Both the position numbers and the translations under genes were made by a program. This document shows, one piece after another, positions 1 to 8,253 of a stretch of DNA of 64,000 bases (the stretch's first letter is position 1; each line of letters begins with the position of its first letter). The notes beneath the pieces were generated by a model, which was not told the origin of the DNA, did not search any database, and saw only the letters and a list, made by a program, of their open reading frames with translations. Origin of the DNA: Thioclava sp. GXIMD4216 (lineage in GTDB: Bacteria > Pseudomonadota > Alphaproteobacteria > Rhodobacterales > Rhodobacteraceae); assembly GCF_037949285.1 (NCBI RefSeq), contig NZ_CP149926.1, forward strand, positions 1,033,501-1,097,500, read 5' to 3'.

Positions 1-1
1 C

Positions 2-463
2 CCGATGTATGAGAAAGACGACGAGGGCAAGATCGACTTCAGCCACAACCCCTTCTCGATGCCGCAGGGCGGGTTGGAAGCGCTGGATGGCGACCCGCTG
101 GATGTGCTGGGCTATCAGTATGACCTTGCCTGCAACGGCTACGAGCTGATCTCGGGCGCGATCCGGAACCACGATCTGGCGATCATGTATAAGGCCTTCG
201 AGATCGCGGGCTATCCGCATTCCGAGGTCGAGAAGCGTTTCGGCGGTATGGTCAAAGCGTTCAAATATGGCGCTCCGCCCCACGGTGGTTGCGCGGCAGG
301 GATCGACCGGATCGTGATGCTGCTGGCCGAAGAGCAGAACATTCGCGAAGTCATCATGTTCCCGATGAACCAGCGCGCCGAAGATCTGATGATGGGGGCC
401 CCCTCGGAGCCGATGAACGAGCAGCTGCGCGAGTTGAACCTGCGCGTGATCCCGCAGGACTGA
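2..463 (+). CDS. aspS: Aspartyl-tRNA synthetase, C-terminal part (5' end outside window)
   Basis: This is the last 154 codons of a class II aminoacyl-tRNA synthetase that charges tRNA with aspartate in the cytoplasm. The reading frame is already open at the left edge, so the gene is cut by the window and not truncated in the genome. The class II motif 3 region is visible ([16 protein letters not shown]), with the arginine that contacts ATP, followed by the AspRS-type tail IMFPMNQ. The family is normally about 590 residues, so roughly three quarters of the protein lies upstream. A strong hairpin terminator follows 37 bases after the stop. Confidence 0.95.
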   Translation, partial: PMYEKDDEGKIDFSHNPFSMPQGGLEALDGDPLDVLGYQYDLACNGYELISGAIRNHDLAIMYKAFEIAGYPHSEVEKRFGGMVKAFKYGAPPHGGCAAGIDRIVMLLAEEQNIREVIMFPMNQRAEDLMMGAPSEPMNEQLRELNLRVIPQD

Positions 464-500
464 GCTCCGGCGTAATCCCGCCCTCTATCACGACATCAGA

Positions 501-524
501 AAAGGGCCCCTTGGGGCCCTTTTT
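501..524 (+). terminator. Rho-independent terminator after aspS
   Basis: AAAGGGCCCC-TT-GGGGCCCTTTTT forms a ten-pair stem followed by a T run. It lies between aspS and the convergent yqaE-like gene and has an A run on the other side, so it may serve both strands. Confidence 0.85.
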
Positions 525-556
525 CACAATCGTTGATCCTGTCGTCTTGCGGGGTC

Positions 557-727
557 TCAGGCGTGGCTGGGAGTGCGCGCGATCACCCAGACCGCATGGA
601 CGATGCCGGGAATGTAGCCCAGAATGGTCAGCAAGATATTGATCCAGAACTGTTTACCCAGTCCCACTTGCAGGAACACACCCAAAGGCGGCAGGATGAT
701 CGCCACGATGATGCGAATGAGGTCCAT
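557..727 (-). CDS. YqaE/Pmp3 family small membrane protein
   Basis: A 56-residue protein with two hydrophobic helices, about residues 4-24 and 29-50. It carries the family hallmarks ILPPLGVF near the start and ILLTILGYIPGIVHAVW in the second helix. Pmp3/YqaE proteins are small membrane proteins linked to salt or osmotic stress; their biochemical role is unsettled. The start is supported by an AGGAGGAAA ribosome site four bases upstream. It is the last gene of a leftward run with the DUF167 and epimerase genes and converges on aspS. Confidence 0.9.
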   Translation of the reverse strand: MDLIRIIVAIILPPLGVFLQVGLGKQFWINILLTILGYIPGIVHAVWVIARTPSHA

Positions 728-781
728 GTCGTTTCCTCCTGTGATTTGAAAGGAAAACGACGGGCGTGGGAAAAGGTTCCC

Positions 782-1033
782 TCAATCGAGGCGGAACACT
801 TTCTGGCGGCTGGTCTGGCCACGCAGCAGCGTAAGGCGCGATTTCGCCACGCCCAGCGTCTTGGCCAGAAGCTTGGTGACGGCGGCATTGGCCTTGCCGT
901 CTTCGGGCACGGTGGTCACATAGGCCCGCAGCCCGTCCTCGGCGAGGAGGATCGCATTGCGCGAGGCTTTGGGGGTCACGCGCAGCGCCACCTCGGCCCC
1001 GTTGGCAAATAAAGCAGCGATCTCCTCGCTCAT
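782..1033 (-). CDS. DUF167 (YggU) family protein
   Basis: An 83-residue cytoplasmic protein with the DUF167 signature: RVTPKASRNAI near residue 18, then VTTVPEDGKANAAVTKLLAKTLGV, ending in a basic strand with LLRGQTSRQKVF. This small alpha/beta fold is widely conserved and has no established function. Only three bases separate its start from the upstream epimerase stop, so the two are probably co-transcribed. Confidence 0.88.
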   Translation of the reverse strand: MSEEIAALFANGAEVALRVTPKASRNAILLAEDGLRAYVTTVPEDGKANAAVTKLLAKTLGVAKSRLTLLRGQTSRQKVFRLD

Positions 1034-1036
1034 GGG

Positions 1037-1441
1037 TCAGACCTGTTCCAGCTCGATCAGGCAGCCGTTGAAGTCCTTGGGATGCAAGAACAAAACAGGC
1101 TTGCCATGCGCTCCGATTTTCGGCTCGCCGGTGCCCAGAACACGCGCACCCTCGGCTTGCAGCTTGTCCCGCGCCGCCAGAATGTCATCGACTTCGAAGC
1201 ACATATGGTGAATGCCGCCCGAAGGGTTCTTTTCCAGAAAGCCGTTGATCGGGCTGTTCGCGCCCAGCGGGTAGAGCAGTTCGATTTTCGTATTGGGCAA
1301 CTCGATGAAGACCACGGTCACGCCGTGATCGGGCTCGTCCTGCGGTGCGCCGACCTTGGCCCCGAGCGTGTTCTCATATTGCGCCGCCGCTGCCTTGAGG
1401 TCCGGAACAGCGATTGCAACATGGTTAAGACGACCAATCAT
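1037..1441 (-). CDS. mce: Methylmalonyl-CoA epimerase
   Basis: A 134-residue glyoxalase/vicinal-oxygen-chelate protein that interconverts (2R)- and (2S)-methylmalonyl-CoA in propionate degradation. The sequence begins MIGRLNHVAIAVPDL, with the first metal-ligand His at residue 7. It then has GIHHMCFEVDDI with the second His pair, and ends in HPKDFNGCLIELEQ with the last ligand Glu. The chosen ATG has AGGAGGAAA just upstream; a longer frame reaching 1516 starts in Arg-rich sequence without homology. It leads the epimerase-DUF167-YqaE run. Confidence 0.9.
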   Translation of the reverse strand: MIGRLNHVAIAVPDLKAAAAQYENTLGAKVGAPQDEPDHGVTVVFIELPNTKIELLYPLGANSPINGFLEKNPSGGIHHMCFEVDDILAARDKLQAEGARVLGTGEPKIGAHGKPVLFLHPKDFNGCLIELEQV

Positions 1442-1619
1442 TTTTCCTCCTATGCGCCGGGAAATCTGGCGCTTTCTCCTGCGCGGGACGTTGCACCCCT
1501 TTGGCCCCGAGGTCAATCACGACCAAAAATGCAGGAAGCAGGTATGCGTTAACCGTCTGTTCACTCTATCTCGGCTTAACTCTCTATATACGCCGATTCA
1601 CCTGACTGTGGAGACCGAG

Positions 1620-2330
1620 ATGAGTGATGACCTTGCCGGCCTTATCGGCCAGCGCCCCGTAAACGCCGCCCGCCCGCTTCTGGGCCTGACGATTCTGGTC
1701 GTGGAAGATAGCCGCTATGCCTCCGAGGCGATGCGGCTACTGTGTCTGCGGTCGGGGGCGCGTATCCGTCGTGCGGATTGCCTGCGTTCGGCGCATCGTC
1801 ACTTGCGCACCTACCGCCCGTCGGTGGTGATCGTCGATCTCGGGCTGCCTGATGGCTGCGGGGACGAGCTGATCCGCGAGATCAAGAATGCCGATCAGGC
1901 TCTGCCGGTGGTATTGGGCACGTCTGGCGATACCGGCATGGAGGCCAAGGCCTTTAGCGCGGGGGCCGATGGTTTCCTGCCCAAGCCGGTTGAAAGCCTT
2001 GCCCTGTTCCAGCAGGCCGTGCTGTCTGTCCTGCCGCCCAGCGAGCGCCCGAAGATGCCGATCCTGCTGAATGATGCCACGATCAGCCCCGATCCCATCG
2101 CTTTGCGCGACGATCTGAACCATATGGCCGAAGTCCTTTCGGGGGCGCAGGATCCGGCCTCTCTGGGCTATGTCGCGCAATTCCTTTCGGGTGTGGCGCG
2201 CTCGGCGCGTGATGATGCTCTTGAGGATGCCGCCGTGGCACTGGGACGCGAGGGCGGGCCGTCGGATGCCGATATCACGCGCCTGTCGGGGATGGTACAG
2301 GACCGTCTTGCGGCGGGCAGCGCGTTCTGA
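1620..2330 (+). CDS. Response regulator with receiver domain and uncharacterised C-terminal region
   Basis: A 236-residue protein. Residues about 20-140 are a CheY-type receiver: the acidic pocket is in ILVVEDSR, the phosphoacceptor Asp in VVIVDLGLPDG, the switch Thr in LGTSGDT and the Lys in FLPKPVE. The remaining 95 residues are largely helical and acidic and show no DNA-binding or enzymatic motif I recognise; an Hpt-like or dimerisation helix bundle is possible. The start was placed where homology begins; the frame is open further upstream but that part overlaps the epimerase gene on the other strand. No kinase gene is adjacent, so it is an orphan regulator. Confidence 0.8.
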   Translation: MSDDLAGLIGQRPVNAARPLLGLTILVVEDSRYASEAMRLLCLRSGARIRRADCLRSAHRHLRTYRPSVVIVDLGLPDGCGDELIREIKNADQALPVVLGTSGDTGMEAKAFSAGADGFLPKPVESLALFQQAVLSVLPPSERPKMPILLNDATISPDPIALRDDLNHMAEVLSGAQDPASLGYVAQFLSGVARSARDDALEDAAVALGREGGPSDADITRLSGMVQDRLAAGSAF

Positions 2331-2337
2331 CGCAAGG

Positions 2338-3060
2338 CTATCCGCGGTGGTCCGCCAGTGCCGGATCGGACGATACCCGCACAAGTCGCGTCAGATCGGA
2401 AAGCCGTTCGATCTGCGTGCCACTTGCATCGAAATTCGACGGATCGAGCCAGGCGTAATACGCTTCGCGCAAGGCAGGCCAGTCCTTGTCGGTGGCTGCA
2501 AACCATGCCGTGTCGCGATTGCGTCCCTTGTAATGGAGCGCCTGCCGGAAGGTTCCCTCATAGCTCAGGCCCAGCCGTTCAGCAGCCCGCCGGGAGGGCA
2601 GGTTGCAGGCATCGCATTTCCACTCGAACCGGCGATAGCCTGCCTCGAAAGCCCATTCGATCATCCGGATGAAACCTTCGCTGGCGGCGCGGCTGCGCTG
2701 AAGCTGCGCGCCCAGCACAATGGAACCCAGTTCGATCGTGCCGATTTCGGGCGCGATACGGAGATAGCTTTGCAAACCGGCTGCCTGCCCTGTCACAGGG
2801 TCGATGACAGCATAGAACAGCGGATCTTTCGCGGCGATCTGTTCGTTGATCCAGCGGATGAAGGCGGTTTCGGCATGGAAGGGCCCGACAACCATATAAT
2901 CCCACAAGGCATCATGATTATCCGCCAGTGCCTGATAGAGCGCGTGGGTATGCACGGATGACAGGCGTTCCAGATGCATGTAACGGCCTTCGATCCGCTC
3001 CGGTCCCGGAGGTGGTGGGGCAGTCCAATCGCCAAGCGGCGCACCAAAGGCTTTCGGCAT
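2338..3060 (-). CDS. GNAT family N-acetyltransferase (RimJ/RimL-like)
   Basis: A 240-residue acetyltransferase of the RimJ/RimL type, which transfers acetyl from acetyl-CoA to an amine, often a protein N-terminus. The fold markers are visible: an N-terminal LERLSSVHTHALYQAL, the core strand GTIELGSIVLG, the CoA-binding helix following QRSRAASEGF, and NLPSRRAAERLGLSYEGTFRQA with the usual end-of-domain pattern and Tyr. The substrate cannot be predicted. It converges with the response regulator, with seven bases between the two stops. Confidence 0.85.
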   Translation of the reverse strand: MPKAFGAPLGDWTAPPPPGPERIEGRYMHLERLSSVHTHALYQALADNHDALWDYMVVGPFHAETAFIRWINEQIAAKDPLFYAVIDPVTGQAAGLQSYLRIAPEIGTIELGSIVLGAQLQRSRAASEGFIRMIEWAFEAGYRRFEWKCDACNLPSRRAAERLGLSYEGTFRQALHYKGRNRDTAWFAATDKDWPALREAYYAWLDPSNFDASGTQIERLSDLTRLVRVSSDPALADHRG

Positions 3061-3131
3061 CTTCTCTCCTGCGTTTTATCGAACGCTAGCGGGAGTTTGC
3101 CAAGCTGGCAATATGCAGATTGACAGCCGGT

Positions 3132-3548
3132 TCAGCGCAGCCCCAGTTCCGAAAGCGCACTTAGCAACTCGCGCGGTAGCGGCTCTTCGCGGGTCCGGCC
3201 TGCGGGCAGGTCTTTCGGGGCATCCTCGGGGCTCAGATAGCGCCAGCCCTGAAACGGGCGGCGGGGCAGGGCCTCGGTGCGGATGATCTTGCGGTCCAGC
3301 ACGATGGCACAGCGCGCGATCCCGTCTTCGCCCATGCGCTCTTCCAGCCCGATGATTTTCTGCCGCGCCAGCACCGCGCCTTTGAAGACCCAGTAAAGCG
3401 AGCCGCCATCCAGCACCTCTTCGGCGCGTTTGGGCCACATGCGGGTGACATGTTCGGCGGGCGATGTACCAAAACGGGCCTCCTGCCAAGTGGCAAGATC
3501 CTCGACCTTTTCGGCACCGACGCAAAGTTTGATAAGATGTTGGGGCAT
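3132..3548 (-). CDS. DUF1489 family protein
   Basis: A 138-residue protein of a family I know mainly from alphaproteobacteria and whose function is unknown. The start MPQHLIKLCVGAEKVEDLATWQ and the later YWVFKGAVLARQKIIGLE are typical. A TTG two codons upstream could also initiate, but the ATG at 3548 matches the usual family N-terminus. The central part is rich in Trp, Arg and Pro and ends in a short helical tail. Neighbours give no functional hint. Confidence 0.8.
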   Translation of the reverse strand: MPQHLIKLCVGAEKVEDLATWQEARFGTSPAEHVTRMWPKRAEEVLDGGSLYWVFKGAVLARQKIIGLEERMGEDGIARCAIVLDRKIIRTEALPRRPFQGWRYLSPEDAPKDLPAGRTREEPLPRELLSALSELGLR

Positions 3549-3614
3549 GGGCAATCAATCTGACCGTCTCTGGTAAGGCCCATATAGGCGCTACAGGCTG
3601 GGCCGACAACCGCG

Positions 3615-5069
3615 CTAGAGGCTGCGCGCGATGGTCAGCGTAACCCGAAGCCCCTGCGCGCCCTGCGCAAAGCGCAGATGGCCGTTATGGCTTTCGGCGA
3701 CGGTTGCGGCAATGGTCAGCCCCAGACCATGCCCCGAAACCTGCGCCTCCTGCCCGCCGCGCTCGAAAGGGGCCACCAGGGCGGCGATCAGCTCGGGCTG
3801 GGCCGTGCCGCCTTCGTCCTCGATCACGATCATCGCCTCGCGCGAGCTGGCCTCCAGCCGCAATGTCGCGCGGCGACCGTATTTCAGCGCGTTATCCACC
3901 AGATTGGAAATCGCGCGTTGCAGCGCCATCGGGCGGGCCGTGACAAGGATCTGGCGCGCGCCCAGATGGCCATGCCCCGTCCGGCTGGAAAACAGGCTCT
4001 GGCCGCCGGTGCTTTCGATATCGGCCACGGGCTGCATCTCGACCGGCTGGCCGGAATCGTGGTAATTATCCACCAGGGCCTCGACCAGCGCGCCAAGGCT
4101 CAGTTGCCGCGGGGCTTCGACATCAAGTTCCGAGCGTGTATAGGCCAAGACGCCATCGATCATCTCGCTCATCCGCTCGATATCGGCGGTCAGCTTCTCG
4201 CGCAGGGCGTCATCCTCGATCAAGGCGGCCCGCAGGCGCAGCCGTGTTGCTGGCGATCCCAGATCGTGGCTGACCCCCGAGAGCACCATCAACCTTTTGG
4301 CCAGGCGCTGTTTTTCGGTGGTCAGATGCTGGTTGACGGCGGCGACTATGGTCGCAAGCTCGGCGGGGCCCTCATCCTCGTATATATCGGGGCCGCCCTG
4401 CATCTGGCGCTGGCCGAGCCGGGTGCCGAAATCGCGGAAACGCTGTGCCACACGGGCCGAGGCGATCAGCAGCGCGAGCAGGGCGAACCCGCCCAGAATG
4501 ACGGCCTGCAGCCGCAGATCGGGCGGGGTGGCGTGGCAGCTCCACAGATCCGCGCCTGACAGCCGGAACCATTGTCCTTGCGAGTTGCGCATCACCACCA
4601 GTGGTGTGCCGCAATAGGTGGAGAGCAGGCGGGTGATCTGCCCGAACATCTCCTGCGCGGTGACATCGGGGCCGCTATTGAGCCGTGCCACGGGATAGGT
4701 GAGGCTGGGCGAGAGCACCCTGACCAGAGCCTGCGGCGCATTAGTGCCGCTGGGGTGCAGGCCCGTCACGGGGATATGGGTGATGCGGGCGGGGCGGGGG
4801 GCTTCGGGCAGCAAAAGGAACTGCCCGGCCTCGGCATGGGCGGCCTCGGTTGCGGAAAGCGGATGGGCCTGCAGGGCCTTGGGCATCGGTGCTCCGCTTT
4901 CGGTTGCGGCAAACAGCAGCTCTCCGGTCAGCTCGGCCCGGTCCAGATGTGCCTGCCATGCCCGCTGGCTGCTGATCCACAATCCGGTCGCCAGCGCCCC
5001 TGCCGCGAATGCCGCCAGCACCCAGAAAACCGCCATTGCCTTCAGGCTGGGATGGGACAGGGGCGTCAT
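3615..5069 (-). CDS. Sensor histidine kinase of a sugar-transport-linked two-component system
   Basis: A 484-residue inner-membrane kinase. A first transmembrane helix lies at about residues 11-31, a periplasmic domain follows, a second helix sits near residues 187-206, and then a HAMP linker. The phosphoacceptor is His268 in GVSHDLGSPATRL, an unusual form of the H-box in which Gly-Ser replaces the common Arg-Thr. The ATPase domain shows the N-box NLVDNALKYG and the G-box GHGLGLTIA. Its start overlaps the stop of the response regulator gene by four bases, so the pair is translationally coupled. Position next to a sugar ABC operon recalls GtrS of Pseudomonas, but the signal is not shown here. 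Confidence 0.9.
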   Translation of the reverse strand: MTPLSHPSLKAMAVFWVLAAFAAGALATGLWISSQRAWQAHLDRAELTGELLFAATESGAPMPKALQAHPLSATEAAHAEAGQFLLLPEAPRPARITHIPVTGLHPSGTNAPQALVRVLSPSLTYPVARLNSGPDVTAQEMFGQITRLLSTYCGTPLVVMRNSQGQWFRLSGADLWSCHATPPDLRLQAVILGGFALLALLIASARVAQRFRDFGTRLGQRQMQGGPDIYEDEGPAELATIVAAVNQHLTTEKQRLAKRLMVLSGVSHDLGSPATRLRLRAALIEDDALREKLTADIERMSEMIDGVLAYTRSELDVEAPRQLSLGALVEALVDNYHDSGQPVEMQPVADIESTGGQSLFSSRTGHGHLGARQILVTARPMALQRAISNLVDNALKYGRRATLRLEASSREAMIVIEDEGGTAQPELIAALVAPFERGGQEAQVSGHGLGLTIAATVAESHNGHLRFAQGAQGLRVTLTIARSL

Positions 5070-5791
5070 TCGGCCTCGTGGGTGACATCGCAGGCCAGCA
5101 CGTAGCCGATCCCGCGTTCGGTCCGCAACAGGACAGGTGCTTTCGGATTGCGCTCGATCTTCGAACGTAGCCGCCCCACCAGCACATCAATGGCCCGCCC
5201 TGTCGGATCGGCCTCGGCCTGATCGGTGAGGGCGGCGGCAATCTCCTCGCGCGAAAGCGGGATGCGCGGATTGGCCAGAAGCGTCTTCAGCAGCGCCGTC
5301 TCGCGGGTGGACAGGATCACCTGATAGCCGTCAGGGGCATGGACCTCGTCGCGCCGCCCGTCATAGCGCCAGCCGTCGAAATGCCAGATGCCGGTGGACC
5401 GGCGGTAGCTGAGCGAGGGCGTGCGCCGTATCCGCCGCAGCACCGCCTTCACCCGCGCGATCAGCAGATCGGGGTTGAAGGGCTTGGCGATATAGTCATC
5501 GGCCCCCACTTCATAGCCCGCCATGCGCTGGTGATCGGCAGAGAGCGCCGAGACCAGAATGATCGGCAGGTCCTGCTCGGCCCGCAGGCGGGCGCAGATT
5601 TCCACGCCATTCTCGTCGGCCAGCATCACATCCAGCAGGATCAGATCCACCCGATGCCCGTCCATATGGGCGCGGATTTCGGCCTCGTTCGCGGCAGGAT
5701 GGGCGGCAAAGCCATTGCGTTGCAGGAATGTCACCATCATCTGTCGCATATCGGCATCGTCATCGACAACCAGCAGATGCGGTATCGCCAT
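5066..5791 (-). CDS. OmpR-family response regulator
   Basis: A 241-residue transcription factor: receiver domain at residues 1-120 with acidic residues 10-12, phosphoacceptor Asp54 and Lys103, then a winged-helix DNA-binding domain at about 140-235 ending in RTERGIGYVLA. It pairs with the kinase encoded directly downstream. The ATG at 5791 gives the family-typical MAIPHLLVVDDD; the longer open frame is Gly/Arg-rich without homology. It is divergent from the carbohydrate ABC operon and is the likely regulator of that operon through the GTAAC repeats between them. Confidence 0.9.
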   Translation of the reverse strand: MAIPHLLVVDDDADMRQMMVTFLQRNGFAAHPAANEAEIRAHMDGHRVDLILLDVMLADENGVEICARLRAEQDLPIILVSALSADHQRMAGYEVGADDYIAKPFNPDLLIARVKAVLRRIRRTPSLSYRRSTGIWHFDGWRYDGRRDEVHAPDGYQVILSTRETALLKTLLANPRIPLSREEIAAALTDQAEADPTGRAIDVLVGRLRSKIERNPKAPVLLRTERGIGYVLACDVTHEAE

Positions 5792-5917
5792 CGGTTTTCC
5801 TCCCCCCCTGTCGCCTGCCCTGTCGCCGCATGGCCGCGTGTCTGCCCTGGCCAAACCGGCATGACGGTGCAAATCGCCCATCTCCGGCGGTCTTGGCCAC
5901 CAGATATGTTTCCTTTG

Positions 5918-5980
5918 GTAACAAGATGTAACAAAGCGGGCAAGAAACCCACGCCGCAGCGCAGAAGTCCGGCGGTAACA
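5918..5980. promoter_or_regulatory. GTAACA direct repeats, candidate OmpR-type operator
   Basis: GTAACAA occurs at 5918 and 5928, a period of ten bases, with a third GTAACA at 5975. Ten-base-spaced direct repeats are the usual target form of OmpR/PhoB winged-helix regulators. They lie in the 273-base divergent gap between the regulator gene and the ABC operon. A possible sigma-70 promoter for the operon follows (TTGCGA at 5984, TATACT at 6009, spacer 19). Binding is inferred, not shown. Confidence 0.5.
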
Positions 5981-6064
5981 CCATTGCGAGAAAAGCTTGA
6001 GGTGGCGCTATACTGTCGGGGACCATGCGCTGGGGAGTGGCGCAGGTATTTGGGAGGATTTCGA

Positions 6065-7312
6065 ATGAAACATATGACTGCATTTGCAGCCCTGTCGGCG
6101 GCAACCCTGACCGCGACTGTCGCCATGGCCGAGCCGCAGGCGGAAGTCCTGCACTGGTGGACATCGGGCGGCGAGGCCAAGGCCGTGGCCGTGCTGCAAA
6201 AGCAATTCAGCGACCGTGGCGGTGTCTGGACCGATATGCCGGTCGCCGGTGGCGGTGGTGATGCCGCGATGAGCGCGCTGCGGGCGCGTGTGCTGTCGGG
6301 CAATGCGCCGACCGCCGTGCAACTCAAGGGCCCCGCGATTCAGGAATGGTATGACGAGGGCGTGCTGGCCGATATCTCGGATGTGGCCGAGGCGCAGCAT
6401 TGGGATGATGTGCTGCCCGCACAGATCGCCGAGCATATGAAATGCGACGGCCACTGGTGTGCCGCGCCGGTCAATGTGCACCGTGTGAACTGGGTCTGGG
6501 CCAATAAGTCGATCCTCGAGGCCAATGGCATCGAGATGCCCACCACTTGGGAGGAGTTCAACGCCGCTGCCGACAAGCTGAAGGCTGCAGGGATCACGCC
6601 TTTGGCGCATGGCGGTCAGGCATGGCAGGATGCAACCATCTTCGAAACCGTCGTGCTTGGCATTGGCGGCCCCGATTTCTACCAGAAGGCGCTCGTTGAT
6701 CTGGACCCCGATGCGCTGACTTCGGACACGATGAAATCGGTCTTTGACGAGATGCGCAAACTGCGCGGCTATGTCGATGACAACTTCTCGGGTCGCGACT
6801 GGAACCTTGCCACCGCGATGGTCATGAATGGCGAGGCGGCGTTCCAGATCATGGGCGACTGGGCGAAGGGCGAGTTCCTTGCCGCAGGCAAAGAGCCGGG
6901 CGTGGATTTCGTCTGTGCGCCGACCCCGGGGGATGCGGGTTTCCTTTATAACGTCGACAGCTTCGCGATGTTCAAGGTGGATGGCAAAGACAAGCAGGAC
7001 GGCCAGAAGCTGCTGGCCGAGCTGATCGTCGGCCCCTCCTTCCAGGAAACCTTCAACCTCAATAAGGGTTCGATTCCGGTGCGGACCGACGTGTCTCTGG
7101 ACAAGTTCGACGATTGCGCCAAGAAATCCGCTGCCGATATGAAGGCCGATGGTGCGGCGGGCTCGCTTCTGCCGTCGATGGCGCATGGTATGGCGCTGCA
7201 TGGTGCGCAATCGGGCGCGATCATGGATGTGGTCACCGCGCATTTCAACTCGGACATGTCGTCGGATGATGCCGTGAAAATGCTGGCGGATGCTGTCGCC
7301 AACTCGATGTAA
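6065..7312 (+). CDS. Carbohydrate ABC transporter, periplasmic substrate-binding protein
   Basis: A 415-residue extracellular solute-binding protein (family 1) with a Sec signal peptide ending around residue 22 (ATVAMA-EP). The mature start EVLHWWTSGGEAKAV and the later NVHRVNWVWANK resemble glucose/mannose-binding proteins such as GtsA of Pseudomonas, whose ligands are stacked on Trp residues. It delivers sugar to the two permeases encoded next. A good ribosome site, GGGAGGAT, lies just before the ATG. Glucose or a related hexose is the best guess for the ligand; the sequence alone does not prove it. Confidence 0.88.
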   Translation: MKHMTAFAALSAATLTATVAMAEPQAEVLHWWTSGGEAKAVAVLQKQFSDRGGVWTDMPVAGGGGDAAMSALRARVLSGNAPTAVQLKGPAIQEWYDEGVLADISDVAEAQHWDDVLPAQIAEHMKCDGHWCAAPVNVHRVNWVWANKSILEANGIEMPTTWEEFNAAADKLKAAGITPLAHGGQAWQDATIFETVVLGIGGPDFYQKALVDLDPDALTSDTMKSVFDEMRKLRGYVDDNFSGRDWNLATAMVMNGEAAFQIMGDWAKGEFLAAGKEPGVDFVCAPTPGDAGFLYNVDSFAMFKVDGKDKQDGQKLLAELIVGPSFQETFNLNKGSIPVRTDVSLDKFDDCAKKSAADMKADGAAGSLLPSMAHGMALHGAQSGAIMDVVTAHFNSDMSSDDAVKMLADAVANSM

Positions 7313-7380
7313 TCTGCCGATTACACCTTTGCCGTCCGATGCATGGCGTCGGGCGGCCCTCCAACTTTCAGGACATTCCT

Positions 7381-8253
7381 ATGACCGACTGGCTTTCCCG
7401 CCATGTCCCAAAGATCGTGCTTGCGCCGACCTTCTTTGCGGTGCTGCTGTTCGTCTATGGTTTTATCGCGTGGACCGCGTGGGTGTCGTTTACCCGCTCG
7501 AAGCTGATGCCGCGCTATGACATCGACGGGCTGATCCAGTATGACAGGCTGTTTTCCAACCCGCGCTGGGATACGGCGCTGAACAATCTCTTCGTCTTTG
7601 GCGCGCTGTTCATCGTGATCTCGATGGTGCTGGGGCTGCTTCTGGCGATTTTCCTTGACCAGAAGATCCGCATCGAGGGCGCTTTGCGCACGATCTACCT
7701 TTACCCGATGGCGCTGTCGATGATCGTCACCGGCACCGCATGGAAATGGATCCTGAACCCCGGTCTGGGCATTCAGGCGATGGTGCAGGGCTGGGGCTTC
7801 CCGAATTTCAAATTCGACTGGCTGATCAATCCGAAGATGGCGCTATATACCATCGTGCTGGCCGCGATCTGGCAGGCCTCGGGCTTTGTGATGGCGCTGT
7901 TTCTGGCCGGTCTGCGCTCGGTCGATGGCGAGATCATCAAGGCCGCCCAAGTGGATGGCATCCCGACATGGCGCGTCTATACCGCGATCATCATCCCCTC
8001 GATGGCGCCGATCTTCCTGTCGGCCTTCATCGTGCTGGCGCATCTGGCGATCAAGAGCTTCGATCTGGTCATCGCGCTGACCGGCGGCGGGCCGGGCTAT
8101 GCGACCGATCTTCCCGCGACCTATATGTATGCGATGGCGTTTTCGCGCGGCGATCTGGGGCAGGCGGCTTCAAGCGCCATGATCATGATGGGCGTCGTTT
8201 TTGCCATCGTGGTTCCCTATCTCTATTCGGAATTGAGGGCGAAACATGACTGA
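7381..8253 (+). CDS. Carbohydrate ABC transporter permease (first)
   Basis: A 290-residue inner-membrane permease of the MalF type with six predicted helices. The cytoplasmic coupling loop EIIKAAQVDGIPTWRVYTAI carries the EAA motif that docks on the ATPase. The first helix begins near residue 10 and the last ends at the C-terminus. The ATG at 7381 follows an AGGA; a frame open to 7339 adds only unconserved residues. Its end overlaps the next permease gene by eight bases, indicating translational coupling within the operon. Confidence 0.9.
   Translation: MTDWLSRHVPKIVLAPTFFAVLLFVYGFIAWTAWVSFTRSKLMPRYDIDGLIQYDRLFSNPRWDTALNNLFVFGALFIVISMVLGLLLAIFLDQKIRIEGALRTIYLYPMALSMIVTGTAWKWILNPGLGIQAMVQGWGFPNFKFDWLINPKMALYTIVLAAIWQASGFVMALFLAGLRSVDGEIIKAAQVDGIPTWRVYTAIIIPSMAPIFLSAFIVLAHLAIKSFDLVIALTGGGPGYATDLPATYMYAMAFSRGDLGQAASSAMIMMGVVFAIVVPYLYSELRAKHD

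Noticed and set aside
1549..1579. TTAAC...TTAAC pair before the orphan receiver gene as a CtrA box
   Set aside because: The TTAA halves are 23 bases apart, not the seven required for a CtrA site.
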